Of a stretch of DNA of 64,000 bases, positions 1-6,133 are shown one piece after another; the first letter of the stretch is position 1; the number at the start of each line of letters is the position of its first letter. The stretch comes from Marinomonas shanghaiensis (GTDB taxonomy: Bacteria > Pseudomonadota > Gammaproteobacteria > Pseudomonadales > Marinomonadaceae). Position numbers and translations under genes: made by a program. The notes below the pieces were generated by a model. It saw nothing but the letters and a program-made list of their open reading frames with translations, had not been told where the DNA came from and ran no database searches. Location: the NCBI RefSeq assembly GCF_003259175.1, contig NZ_QGOK01000018.1, forward strand, positions 1 to 64,000. The letters run 5' to 3'.

Positions 1-262
1 TCTTGGGAACCCAAAAACGTAGGTCTGATGAGACAAGGAACGAGGCGTAATCTGACGCTGAAAGCAACGCTTTCATTTTGGACATCACATTATTTTGGCA
101 ACCCAAAAACGTAGGTCTGATAAGACGAGGAACGAGGCGTAATCTGACGCTGAAAGCAACGCTTTCATTTTGTACATTACATTATCTTGGGAACCCAAAA
201 ACGTAGGTCTGATGAACCGAGGAACGAGGCGTAATCTGACACTGAAAGCAACGCTTTCATTT
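1..262. repeat. 92-bp tandem repeat, about 2.85 copies, REP-like
   Basis: The same unit recurs with a period of exactly 92 bp (the CCCAAAAACG motif starts at 10, 102 and 194). Each unit carries a GTAG tetranucleotide followed by an imperfect palindrome (TCTGAT ... ATCTGA) and then a second small hairpin (GAAAGC-AAC-GCTTTC). A GTAG head on an imperfect palindrome is the usual build of REP elements. The third copy runs into the stop codon of the NIPSNAP-like gene. Reverse-oriented relatives lie near 5040-5105 and 5890-5950, so the elements bracket the cassette cluster. The left end is cut by the window. Confidence 0.85.
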
Positions 263-571
263 CCTTTCAGCCAGTACAGGTCTAAAAAAACTACGCTCAT
301 AACTGATAATGCAATCCACTTTATCAGCAAATTCGAAAGCTTTAATACACTCCGCGTCATTTTGAGACTTAATACGATAATCCTCGTAAGCAGACAAACT
401 TTCAAATGTAAAAAGAGCCAAAGCAATATTGTTTGCGCCTTCAGATGGCAGAAAATAGCCATTGTGTTGACCACCAAATTTCTCAACGAGCGGAATCCAC
501 ATTTTCGCGTATTCTTCGAACTCCCTAACCTTCTTGGGATCTATCACATACCTGACATAGCAAGTAATCAT
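257..571 (-). CDS. NIPSNAP-like small protein, cassette gene
   Basis: Predicted 104-aa protein. It opens MITCYVRYVIDP and has a later YEDYR motif and a C-terminal SFFRPVL, the pattern of bacterial NIPSNAP-family proteins, small ferredoxin-fold proteins of unclear function. The ATG at 571 is preferred to the GTG at 577 because it sits 10 nt after AAGGA and matches the family start. The stop codon lies inside the 92-bp repeat, so the last residues (ERK) may come from repeat DNA. No attC follows this gene, unlike its neighbours, so the repeats may have replaced it. Function is not known. Confidence 0.75.
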   Translation of the reverse strand: MITCYVRYVIDPKKVREFEEYAKMWIPLVEKFGGQHNGYFLPSEGANNIALALFTFESLSAYEDYRIKSQNDAECIKAFEFADKVDCIISYERSFFRPVLAERK

Positions 572-609
572 AAACACTAATTCCTTCTAATTTCTTGAAT
601 TTGTGGGCT

Positions 610-657
610 AGGCAACGCCGCATTCAGCGGCTTGTCCGCTGTAATGCTTTGTTAAAA
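610..657. other. attC-like site of the 689-1378 cassette
   Basis: A 48-bp imperfect palindrome bounded by AGGCAAC and GTTAAAA, matching the RYYYAAC / GTTRRRY core pattern of integron attC sites. The interior contains CAGCGG-CTTGT-CCGCTG. It lies 31 bp past the stop of the minus-strand gene upstream, as expected for a cassette recombination site. Confidence 0.75.
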
Positions 658-688
658 GATATTTCACCCACTAGCTCTTCATATGCCA

Positions 689-1378
689 CTAATTATTCAT
701 ACCAGGTATTGATTTGCATTCTTTTGGTAACGAAAGGGCTTTGGCATCGAACGAGGTAGGCTGACCATTAAAAACCACTTCAAGAGCACTAAAACTAGAC
801 TTATTTGCAGACTTTCGCGCCTGATTTACTAAAGGAAGCAACATGTTACTCAAGGATACCTTGGAATCACTCCATAAATTCTCATCCGCTCTTAGGCGAA
901 AATTCCCAGTGTACTCGACCCATTCTTTCGCAACCTTAAGTGCATCGTAATACATACGCTCCCAGCGATCACCACTGGCTTCATTGATCTCATCAAAATC
1001 TCTGAATTCAACTTTTGCTGGTCTTAATTGCTGTAAACTCGGCGCTAATACTTGACCAACACCATTACCAAGATCTTTTACTTCCCAATCATAATTGGGT
1101 GGCACAATAATTCCGTAGGCATACTCAAAATCCCAAAAATAGCGAATAATCCCTTTAAAACTAGGAAAACCACCATCTTGCAGTTTGCAACTAAATGGAC
1201 TGCTTGCCTTTTCTAATTCTACTCTGTTGACTCTTGATAGAATTCCATAAGCAGGAACTTGTCCAGTGATAAGCGCATCAATTCTCTCTTCTAGCTGCTT
1301 AATTTTGCTATCTTGGAAAAAGTAAGCGCCACCAGCCCCAATTAAAAGTGCCACTACTCCGGAAATAATTTCTTTCAT
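689..1378 (-). CDS. membrane-anchored protein of unknown function, cassette gene
   Basis: Predicted 229 aa. The start at 1378 is preferred to an in-frame codon at 1408 because GGAG lies 8-9 nt upstream. The N-terminus has one hydrophobic segment (about residues 4-20, rich in G, A, V, L) followed by a short charged helix (KIKQLEERID), so the protein is probably anchored in the inner membrane with the rest soluble. The body has aromatic stretches (YFWDFEYAYG) and no motif I recognise. It is flanked by two attC-like sites (610-657 and 1400-1471), which makes it a complete single-gene cassette. I cannot assign a function. Confidence 0.7.
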   Translation of the reverse strand: MKEIISGVVALLIGAGGAYFFQDSKIKQLEERIDALITGQVPAYGILSRVNRVELEKASSPFSCKLQDGGFPSFKGIIRYFWDFEYAYGIIVPPNYDWEVKDLGNGVGQVLAPSLQQLRPAKVEFRDFDEINEASGDRWERMYYDALKVAKEWVEYTGNFRLRADENLWSDSKVSLSNMLLPLVNQARKSANKSSFSALEVVFNGQPTSFDAKALSLPKECKSIPGMNN

Positions 1379-1399
1379 CTTAGATCTCTCCTTTATTAT

Positions 1400-1471
1400 C
1401 CCTAACACCTATGTTGGTAGTTAGTTCAGAACGCAACGGAAAAACCATCCGACAACATGCATTTGTTATAC
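1400..1471. other. attC-like site of the catB cassette
   Basis: A 72-bp palindromic site from CCCTAAC to GTTATAC. Internal arms ATGTTGG and CCGACAACAT pair. It lies 129 bp downstream of the catB stop codon, an unusually long gap for a cassette; the intervening DNA has no recognisable gene. Confidence 0.65.
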
Positions 1472-1600
1472 GTTTATCCTAGTAGCTTGAAAAGAAACTT
1501 GCTCACTTTTCAAATAATCCTTCATTCGTGCCACTCTTATCTTCAGGCGTTTAAAAGAATCGTCAGTTAAGATGACATACGGCAAAATGCATCACCTAGC

Positions 1601-2233
1601 TTATATCTTTGAACGCTGCCATACACGATAGAGCTCCGCAATGTCGGACGAACACAAAAGAGGCATGGCTTCTTTAATCTGCTCCAATGGCCAATCCCAC
1701 CACTGCATTTCTAGTAACATTGAAATTTGCTGCTCTGAGAACCGCTTTCTTATCTCTTTTGACGGATTGCCACCAACAATCGAATAAGGCTCTACATCTT
1801 TGGTCACCAAAGCCCTACTACCAATAACCGCGCCATGACCAACCTTTATACCCGGCATGATCATAGCTTCCGAACCGATCCATACATCGCTTCCTATAAC
1901 GGTATCACCTGCACTCTGAAAAGCATCAATGGCCCCTGAAAACGCAGGCTCTTCATTCATGTAAAAAAAAGGAAATGACGTAGCCCAATCATATCGATGC
2001 CCTTGATTACCAGCCATGATAAAAGAAGCGCCCGAGCCTATGGAACAAAAGCTCCCTATAATCAGTTTATCAACGTCATCACGATCAGGCAGAAGGTAGC
2101 GAGCACAATCATCAAATGAATGCCCATGATAATAGCCTGAGTAATAGCTATAGCGCCCCACCTGAATATTCGGATTCTTAACCTGTTCAGTGAGAAGTTT
2201 TCCTTTAAACGGACTCTCGAAATAGTTATTCAT
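1601..2233 (-). CDS. catB: CatB-type chloramphenicol/xenobiotic O-acetyltransferase
   Basis: Predicted 210-aa left-handed beta-helix acetyltransferase of the xenobiotic (XAT/CatB) class, which transfers acetyl from acetyl-CoA to chloramphenicol or other hydroxyl acceptors in the cytoplasm. The opening [14 protein letters not shown], the block [20 protein letters not shown], the segment around [11 protein letters not shown] with the expected catalytic His79, and hexapeptide repeats ([24 protein letters not shown]) all fit type B chloramphenicol acetyltransferases of mobile integrons and of the Vibrio cholerae superintegron, as I remember those sequences. Length is normal for the family. It is a cassette gene with an attC-like site downstream. 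The ribosome site is weak. Actual resistance is inferred, not shown. Confidence 0.88.
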   Translation of the reverse strand: MNNYFESPFKGKLLTEQVKNPNIQVGRYSYYSGYYHGHSFDDCARYLLPDRDDVDKLIIGSFCSIGSGASFIMAGNQGHRYDWATSFPFFYMNEEPAFSGAIDAFQSAGDTVIGSDVWIGSEAMIMPGIKVGHGAVIGSRALVTKDVEPYSIVGGNPSKEIRKRFSEQQISMLLEMQWWDWPLEQIKEAMPLLCSSDIAELYRVWQRSKI

Positions 2234-2272
2234 ATAATTTCACACCAAAAATTTGCAACAACATTTTTGCTT

Positions 2273-2340
2273 AAGCAACAATAAACCGCGCAAGCGAGCG
2301 TTGGACGACCGAAGGGAGCAAATTTAATTGCTTTGTTACG
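2273..2340. other. attC-like site of the frameshifted mini-cassette
   Basis: About 68 bp from AAGCAAC to GTTACGT, with the typical TGCTTTGTTA end used by the other sites in this array. It begins 11 bp beyond the stop of the small broken ORF at 2351-2483. Confidence 0.6.
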
Positions 2341-2350
2341 TAACATCACT

Positions 2351-2483
2351 TCAATCAGGAAAGGGGTGATTCTTAACCAATCCCCATTTTCCATCAGCAT
2401 CCTTCTGCGTACATTACCGCACCTATTTGCGATGCATTTCGATCAAAAAATTCGCAAAATACTCTCATCCACTCGGTTAACAT
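2351..2483 (-). pseudogene. frameshifted small cassette gene
   Basis: A start codon at 2483 follows a good ribosome site (GAGGAGACTAC-ATG). Translation gives MLTEWMRVFCEFFDRN and continues to a TGA after 29 codons. If one base is dropped at GGATGCTGATGG, the frame continues as ADGKWGLVKNHPFPD to a stop at 2351-2353, right next to the attC-like site. The span of 133 bp is one more than a multiple of three, as a single +1 frameshift would give. It could be a real decayed 43-codon gene or a base-call error. Too short for standard ORF callers. No family recognised. Confidence 0.45.
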
Positions 2484-2571
2484 GTAGTCTCCTCAAAACT
2501 GGCCGTCATATATTTCAATCTTGTACACACTGACCCGAGACTCACCCGATCCCTTAACACTCACATAAAAG

Positions 2572-2657
2572 CGATAACACGTGGGCTCAAATTAGGAACG
2601 GGTAAACGCAGCTCATGTGTTAGCGCACCAGCGAGCGATTGAATACGTTTGTTATAT
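2572..2657. other. attC-like site of the VOC cassette
   Basis: The right core GTTATAT (2651-2657) overlaps the stop codon of the VOC gene, the usual cassette layout. The left core is less certain: CGATAAC at 2572 is my choice, CCTTAAC at 2552 an alternative. Inner arms (ACACGTGGGCTC and CAGCTCATGTGT) are only partly complementary. Confidence 0.55.
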
Positions 2658-3032
2658 GCGCTTCTCGACTTTCCAAGGAGGGTTTAAACGATTCTCACCT
2701 GCCCAGTAAAGTTTGATTTTATTACCAGACGGATCTTTAAGAATGGCCTCTTTCCACAGATATCTTTGTTCTGTCGGTAATTGTTCAAATTGAAAACCTC
2801 TTTGAGACAAATCAGCACACAGTTCATCAAGTTTCTCATGCTCGAAGTAGATTACAGAACTATTTTCGAACTCATCGGATTCGAGAGATAAGGAGAAAGT
2901 AGCGTTCCCTTCTGGGCAAGAAAATCTAGAGTAATGCGGCGTATCGACAATTTGAGTGAAACCAAGTTTTAGATAAAAGTTAACAGCATCATCCATATCT
3001 TTTACTGGCAAAGTAATCTGGTTCAATTCCAT
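2652..3032 (-). CDS. VOC (glyoxalase/bleomycin-resistance fold) protein, cassette gene
   Basis: Predicted 126 aa, opening MELNQITLPVKDMDDAVNFY with LGF a few residues on, the first beta-alpha-beta unit of the vicinal oxygen chelate fold. The C-terminal half has KDPSGNKIKLYW, the usual DPxGN strand bearing a metal ligand. Family members include glyoxalases, antibiotic-binding proteins and dioxygenases; the substrate cannot be told here. A clear ribosome site (AGGAG, 5 nt before ATG) supports the start. Flanked by attC-like sites on both sides, so a single-gene cassette. Confidence 0.85.
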   Translation of the reverse strand: MELNQITLPVKDMDDAVNFYLKLGFTQIVDTPHYSRFSCPEGNATFSLSLESDEFENSSVIYFEHEKLDELCADLSQRGFQFEQLPTEQRYLWKEAILKDPSGNKIKLYWAGENRLNPPWKVEKRI

Positions 3033-3052
3033 TTAAACTCCTAGCGTATAAT

Positions 3053-3169
3053 GCCTAATTAAGAAGGGAACAACTCTACCATAACCCGAGATCAGCATCA
3101 TAATCACAGAACTAAACCCAAGCCCAAAATGCCAAGCGTGCTGAATCACTCTTAAATGCTTTGTTAGCC
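3053..3169. other. long attC-like site of the SDR cassette
   Basis: About 117 bp from GCCTAAT to GTTAGCC, comparable in length to VCR-type sites. Its right half (AATGCCAAGCGTGCTGAATCA followed by CTCTTAAA) is nearly the same as the right half of the site at 18199-18325 in the second array, showing one attC family in both clusters. Confidence 0.75.
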
Positions 3170-3171
3170 GC

Positions 3172-3909
3172 TCATGCCAACGATAGCCCACCATCAACTA
3201 CCAACGTGTGGCCGACGATATAGCTGGCTTTATCTGATAATAAAAATTCAATTGCATTGACGATTTCGTCGATTTCTCCAAAGCGATTGATTGGTACTAC
3301 ATCAGAAACATCAGCGCGGATATTAGAGTTTTCAAGTTGCCTTTCCTCCCACCGGGGAGTCCACGTTACACCGGGAGCAACCGCATTGATTCGAACGCCA
3401 GATTTGATGCTTTCTAGGGCAACAGATCTAGTCAGCCCCTCAAGGGCATGTTTAGCAGCACTATACATTGATGCATTAGGTGTTGGTCTAAGACCATTTA
3501 CAGAGCTTACATTTACTATGGATGCGCCTGCTTCCATTAGTGTCAGTTCGGACCTTAAACACAAAGCTTGACACAAAAAATCCACATGAAGTGTTTCTTT
3601 GAGAAGTGATACATCAACTTGTGGCAGATAGCCTCTAGAAGCAAGAGCCGGAGAAGCGCTGTTGACCGCTACATCCAACTTCCCGTAGCGGTCTGCAATA
3701 TGAGCAAATAAACCTTCTAGCTGTTGCTCGTCGGCTATATCAACCGACTGGTAATCGACAGGTTTTAATTCTGGATATTTTTGCATGGCATTTAGCCAAA
3801 CCTCCTTCGAGCGAGAGCACGTAACAACTTGATACCCCTGCTTCACGAGCCGAAGAACTGAATACAAACCGATTCCTTTTGAACCACCAGTGACTAGTGC
3901 GATTTTCAA
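3172..3909 (-). CDS. short-chain dehydrogenase/reductase, cassette gene
   Basis: Predicted 245 aa. A classical SDR: nucleotide-binding TGGSKGIG near the N-terminus, NVSS strand with the catalytic Ser, YSAAK with the catalytic Tyr/Lys, and a C-terminal VVDGG. It should catalyse NAD(P)-dependent oxidation or reduction of a small alcohol or ketone; the substrate is unknown. The start is a TTG at 3909, backed by AAGGAG eight nucleotides upstream, since no ATG fits the family's N-terminus. A cassette gene between attC-like sites at 3053-3169 and 3943-4015. Confidence 0.88.
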   Translation of the reverse strand: MKIALVTGGSKGIGLYSVLRLVKQGYQVVTCSRSKEVWLNAMQKYPELKPVDYQSVDIADEQQLEGLFAHIADRYGKLDVAVNSASPALASRGYLPQVDVSLLKETLHVDFLCQALCLRSELTLMEAGASIVNVSSVNGLRPTPNASMYSAAKHALEGLTRSVALESIKSGVRINAVAPGVTWTPRWEERQLENSNIRADVSDVVPINRFGEIDEIVNAIEFLLSDKASYIVGHTLVVDGGLSLA

Positions 3910-3942
3910 TTTAAGACTCCTTTCCTATTCGTGTACTTTGAC

Positions 3943-4015
3943 GGCTAACGCCGTGCTCTGCGGAAATTTAGGAGCGCCAGCGAGTAATTTATCCGTGTGT
4001 AGCGCTTTGTTATGC
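3943..4015. other. attC-like site of the 4010-4660 cassette
   Basis: A 73-bp site from GGCTAAC to GTTATGC whose right core overlaps the stop of the neighbouring gene. It is closely similar to the site at 19962-20033 (shared GGAGCGC-AGCGAGTAATTTATCC and AGCGCTTTGTTA), a second attC type common to both arrays. Confidence 0.85.
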
Positions 4016-4660
4016 ACCTAAAGGCTTCACTTTTTTGTCCTGAATATCTTTTTCACTCAATTCTGAAAGCTCTTTTTTAAGCTCTTGCTTTCTCTTCTCA
4101 TCTGATATTTTTTCTAAACGCGGATACCAAATTAAGAACAGTGACATAATATGTTTACATTCATCTTTAAACATACTCATCATAAGCACAGGAATAAGTC
4201 TTTCAACCAGCTTACAATAGGTACTTCCCAAAGCGTAATAAGCAAATTCTTCATTTGCGATTCTACCAGTGAAGTACATTGAAAAAAGCTCAAGCCTATT
4301 AAAAAGCGCCACAAAACTATCAAGCTCATCAACTAACTTTTGTAGGGACTCTTCATTTTTATACGGCTTAAATTTTATTCTGTCTTTTTCTATGTGAACT
4401 TCACAATTCTCTAGAAAATCAATCTCTTTCTCTTTAAGGCAACCAAAAAACTTCTTTATTTCCGGCTCAACCTCCTTGTGGAAAAACTCGCACCGTTCAG
4501 CTGCCAATCTAATAGAATCCCTTTGGCTTTGAATTTTTGTTGCGTTTTTCCCTACTTTTATTTGTTCTAAAGCTTTAAAAGCAAAATAGGCAAGAAGTGG
4601 TGCACTAAGCAAGTACACAATTTCTATATATGGTTTAACCGCAGTGATAAATTCTTACAT
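4010..4660 (-). pseudogene. membrane-associated cassette protein with a stop at codon 2
   Basis: An excellent ribosome site (AGGAGTACAC) precedes ATG at 4660, but the next codon is TAA. Reading on in frame gives EFITAVKPYIEIVYLLSAPL and about 200 more open codons to the stop at 4010-4012. A single A-to-T change (AAA to TAA) would explain it. The only other start I see is a GTG at 4618, giving 202 aa with no ribosome site. The open frame has one hydrophobic segment near its N-terminus, then a long alpha-helical, charged body ending in Lys/Glu-rich sequence. Family not recognised. It could be expressed at low level from GTG, by reinitiation, or be dead. Confidence 0.6.
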
Positions 4661-4675
4661 GTGTACTCCTGTAGT

Positions 4676-4740
4676 GCATAACAATTAAGGGTTATACGGC
4701 AGCGTAGCTGCGGCTACCCACTGTTGAACGGCTGCTTTGT
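4676..4740. other. degenerate attC-like site
   Basis: Begins with GCATAAC and ends in GCTGCTTTGTCTATA, where the expected GTTATA core has become GTCTATA. Internal GCAGC ... GCTGC arms remain. It directly follows the stop of the gene fragment at 4741-4923, so it is probably that cassette's decayed recombination site. Confidence 0.45.
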
Positions 4741-4923
4741 CTATATAGGGAATTGGCTTTTTTCATGGTAGGACTTCCCTGTTAGATAACTCGCTAGATA
4801 CCAAAATCTGTTTGGACGAAGCCGCTGCAGATCGTCTTTGATCGCCGCTATGTTGGTTCTTTGATTGCCCTCTTGTAGCGCGATTTGACCCGCAAGGCAA
4901 GTGATTACCTCAGGCCTTATGAT
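4741..4923 (-). pseudogene. C-terminal fragment of an unrecognised cassette protein
   Basis: An open stretch of 60 codons with protein-like composition, containing EVITCLAGQIALQEGNQRTN and further on LQRLRPNRFWYLASYLTGKS, ends in TAG next to a decayed attC. The frame is closed by TAG just upstream (4924-4926) and there is no start codon with a ribosome site. About 20 bp beyond lies the ~180-bp repeat at 4945-5129. The likely history is a cassette gene whose 5' part was lost when the repeat arrived or recombined. No family recognised. Confidence 0.5.
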
Positions 4924-4944
4924 CTAATAGTGTCTATCAGCTGA

Positions 4945-5129
4945 TATAAACGGCTCAGCGTCCATTCCGCATTACAAAATACATTTTCATTATTAACTCA
5001 ACAACAGTTGATTTTCGGCCTAGAGGCGACCTCCTGAACAATGAAAGCGTCGCTTTCAGCGTCAGATTACGCCTCGTACCTCGTCTCATCTGACCTACGT
5101 TCTTTGGTGCCTATTATTGAATTCGCTAT
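4945..5129. repeat. ~180-bp direct repeat, copy A
   Basis: Almost identical to 5795-5975. The shared unit starts at the GCTCAG/TCCATTCCGC block, runs through an AT-rich part, then GGCCTAGAGGCGACCT (a REP in reverse), the hairpin GAAAGCG-T-CGCTTTC, and the reverse of the 92-bp-type REP (ATCTGACCTACGTTC). The copies differ by a 4-bp indel after GCGACCT and a few substitutions. Together they flank the exported-protein cassette at 5324-5740. An extra short direct repeat (GATCCTTTTAAAAGA, twice) follows at 5130-5161. Confidence 0.85.
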
Positions 5130-5257
5130 CGATCCTTTTAAAAGAGATCCTTTTAAAAGACATCCACACTAAAAGTTCGTATAAAAAAATCGTCAAGTTA
5201 TGATGGGTATCTTGTTAAGTTTTTTTATCATTAAGTTTCTATGGGTGTCTCATTAAG

Positions 5258-5321
5258 TCACAACCAGCGCAGCTTTGCTGCGTCCGACGCAGCAGGCGCG
5301 TAGTTGATTGACTTGTTAGCT
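5258..5321. other. attC-like site of the exported-protein cassette
   Basis: About 64 bp from TCACAAC to GTTAGCT, with inner arms CGCAGC-TTT-GCTGCG giving a strong hairpin, ending 2 bp before the stop codon of the 5324-5740 gene. Confidence 0.65.
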
Positions 5322-5323
5322 TT

Positions 5324-5740
5324 TCACGTGATGGTAAACTCAAAAATGAAAGGCTTACCAGCAACACATGAATTTGATGAGCTAAGTGGTGGTAATGAGC
5401 CTAAGTTTAGGATTGTTTTAACTAAAAGTGAGTTTTTGTCTGTATTCTCAGCCACTTGGTAGCCTATGATATCTGAGTTTTCATCGATAACTAGTGCCAA
5501 TTTATATTTGCCTGAATGTTCTTTTCTGAGCAGGCCTGCTTTGCCAAACTCTGCTGAGAAAAATACTGGAAGCTCTGAAAGAAGATAAACCTTGCCAGCG
5601 GCTTTTGCGCAGTTAAACCCTTCTTGGCTTGTAGCAGTTACTGAAGTACCTACAGTGCCAGAATGCTCATACGTAATATCATTCTCAGCCATTACATGGG
5701 TTGCAACCAGAATAAAAATACAAAAAATCGTGAATCTCAA
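5324..5740 (-). CDS. small exported protein of unknown function, cassette gene
   Basis: Predicted 138 aa with a clear signal peptide: positive start, hydrophobic core IFCIFILVATHV and a likely cut after MAEN or just before it. The mature part contains two cysteines far apart, which may form a disulfide in the periplasm. TTG at 5740 is the best start, with GGAG six nucleotides ahead. The gene is a cassette (attC-like site at 5258-5321) and sits between the two ~180-bp direct repeats, so the repeats could excise it by homologous recombination. No family recognised. Confidence 0.7.
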   Translation of the reverse strand: MRFTIFCIFILVATHVMAENDITYEHSGTVGTSVTATSQEGFNCAKAAGKVYLLSELPVFFSAEFGKAGLLRKEHSGKYKLALVIDENSDIIGYQVAENTDKNSLLVKTILNLGSLPPLSSSNSCVAGKPFIFEFTIT

Positions 5741-5794
5741 ATTACACTCCTGTGAAAGCTAAAGTCCATTGAAATGGGTGTCTTGTTAGTCCAT

Positions 5795-5975
5795 TATAAA
5801 CAGCTCAGAGTCCATTCCGCATTACAAAATACATTTTCATTATTAACTCAACAACAGCTGATTTTCGGCCTAGAGGCGACCTACATGTAAAAGCGTCGCT
5901 TTCAGCGTCAGATTACGCCTCGTGCCTCGTCTCATCTGACCTACGTTCTTTGGTGCCTATTGTTGAATTCACTAT
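5795..5975. repeat. ~180-bp direct repeat, copy B
   Basis: Second copy of the unit at 4945-5129, same orientation. Here the inner REP is better preserved and reads GTAGGTCGCCTCTAGGCCG on the minus strand, with the full GTAG head. It lies at the right edge of the first cassette cluster, directly before the 42-bp element at 5983. Confidence 0.85.
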
Positions 5976-5982
5976 GAAGCCA

Positions 5983-6024
5983 GTTCGACGCGACGAAGTT
6001 GCGCGACCCTATGGCGTTTCAGGG
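5983..6024. repeat. 42-bp element shared by the right edges of both cassette clusters
   Basis: This stretch matches 21546-21587 at 38 of 42 positions (common core ACGAAGTTGCGCGAC and ATGGCGTTTCAGGG). Each copy lies at the right edge of a cassette cluster, just beyond REP-like DNA and before a conserved chromosomal gene. Its nature is unknown. Confidence 0.75.
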
Positions 6025-6063
6025 AAGAATAAAGGTCGGGAATACAAGGCCTTTGAATGGAAC

Positions 6064-6102
6064 CCAAAGAAAACGCCTTCCCTTTTTTCAAAGGGAAGGC
6101 GC
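6064..6102 (-). terminator. rho-independent terminator of nadE
   Basis: A 9-bp stem (CGCCTTCCC / GGGAAGGCG) with a short loop, followed on the minus strand by a T-rich run (TTTTCTTT), 30-70 bp past the nadE stop codon. Confidence 0.8.
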
Positions 6103-6133
6103 AGAACAAGTTTTGAACGCTTTTTTAAAAGCC

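Noticed and set aside
1-262. Possible CRISPR array (regularly spaced repeats)
   Set aside because: The whole 92-bp unit repeats, including the part that would be spacer, and there are only three units; no cas gene is near. It is a tandem repeat.
2333-2533. 66-aa plus-strand ORF
   Set aside because: Opposite to every cassette gene here, overlaps an attC-like site and has no ribosome site; the minus strand carries a better supported broken gene.
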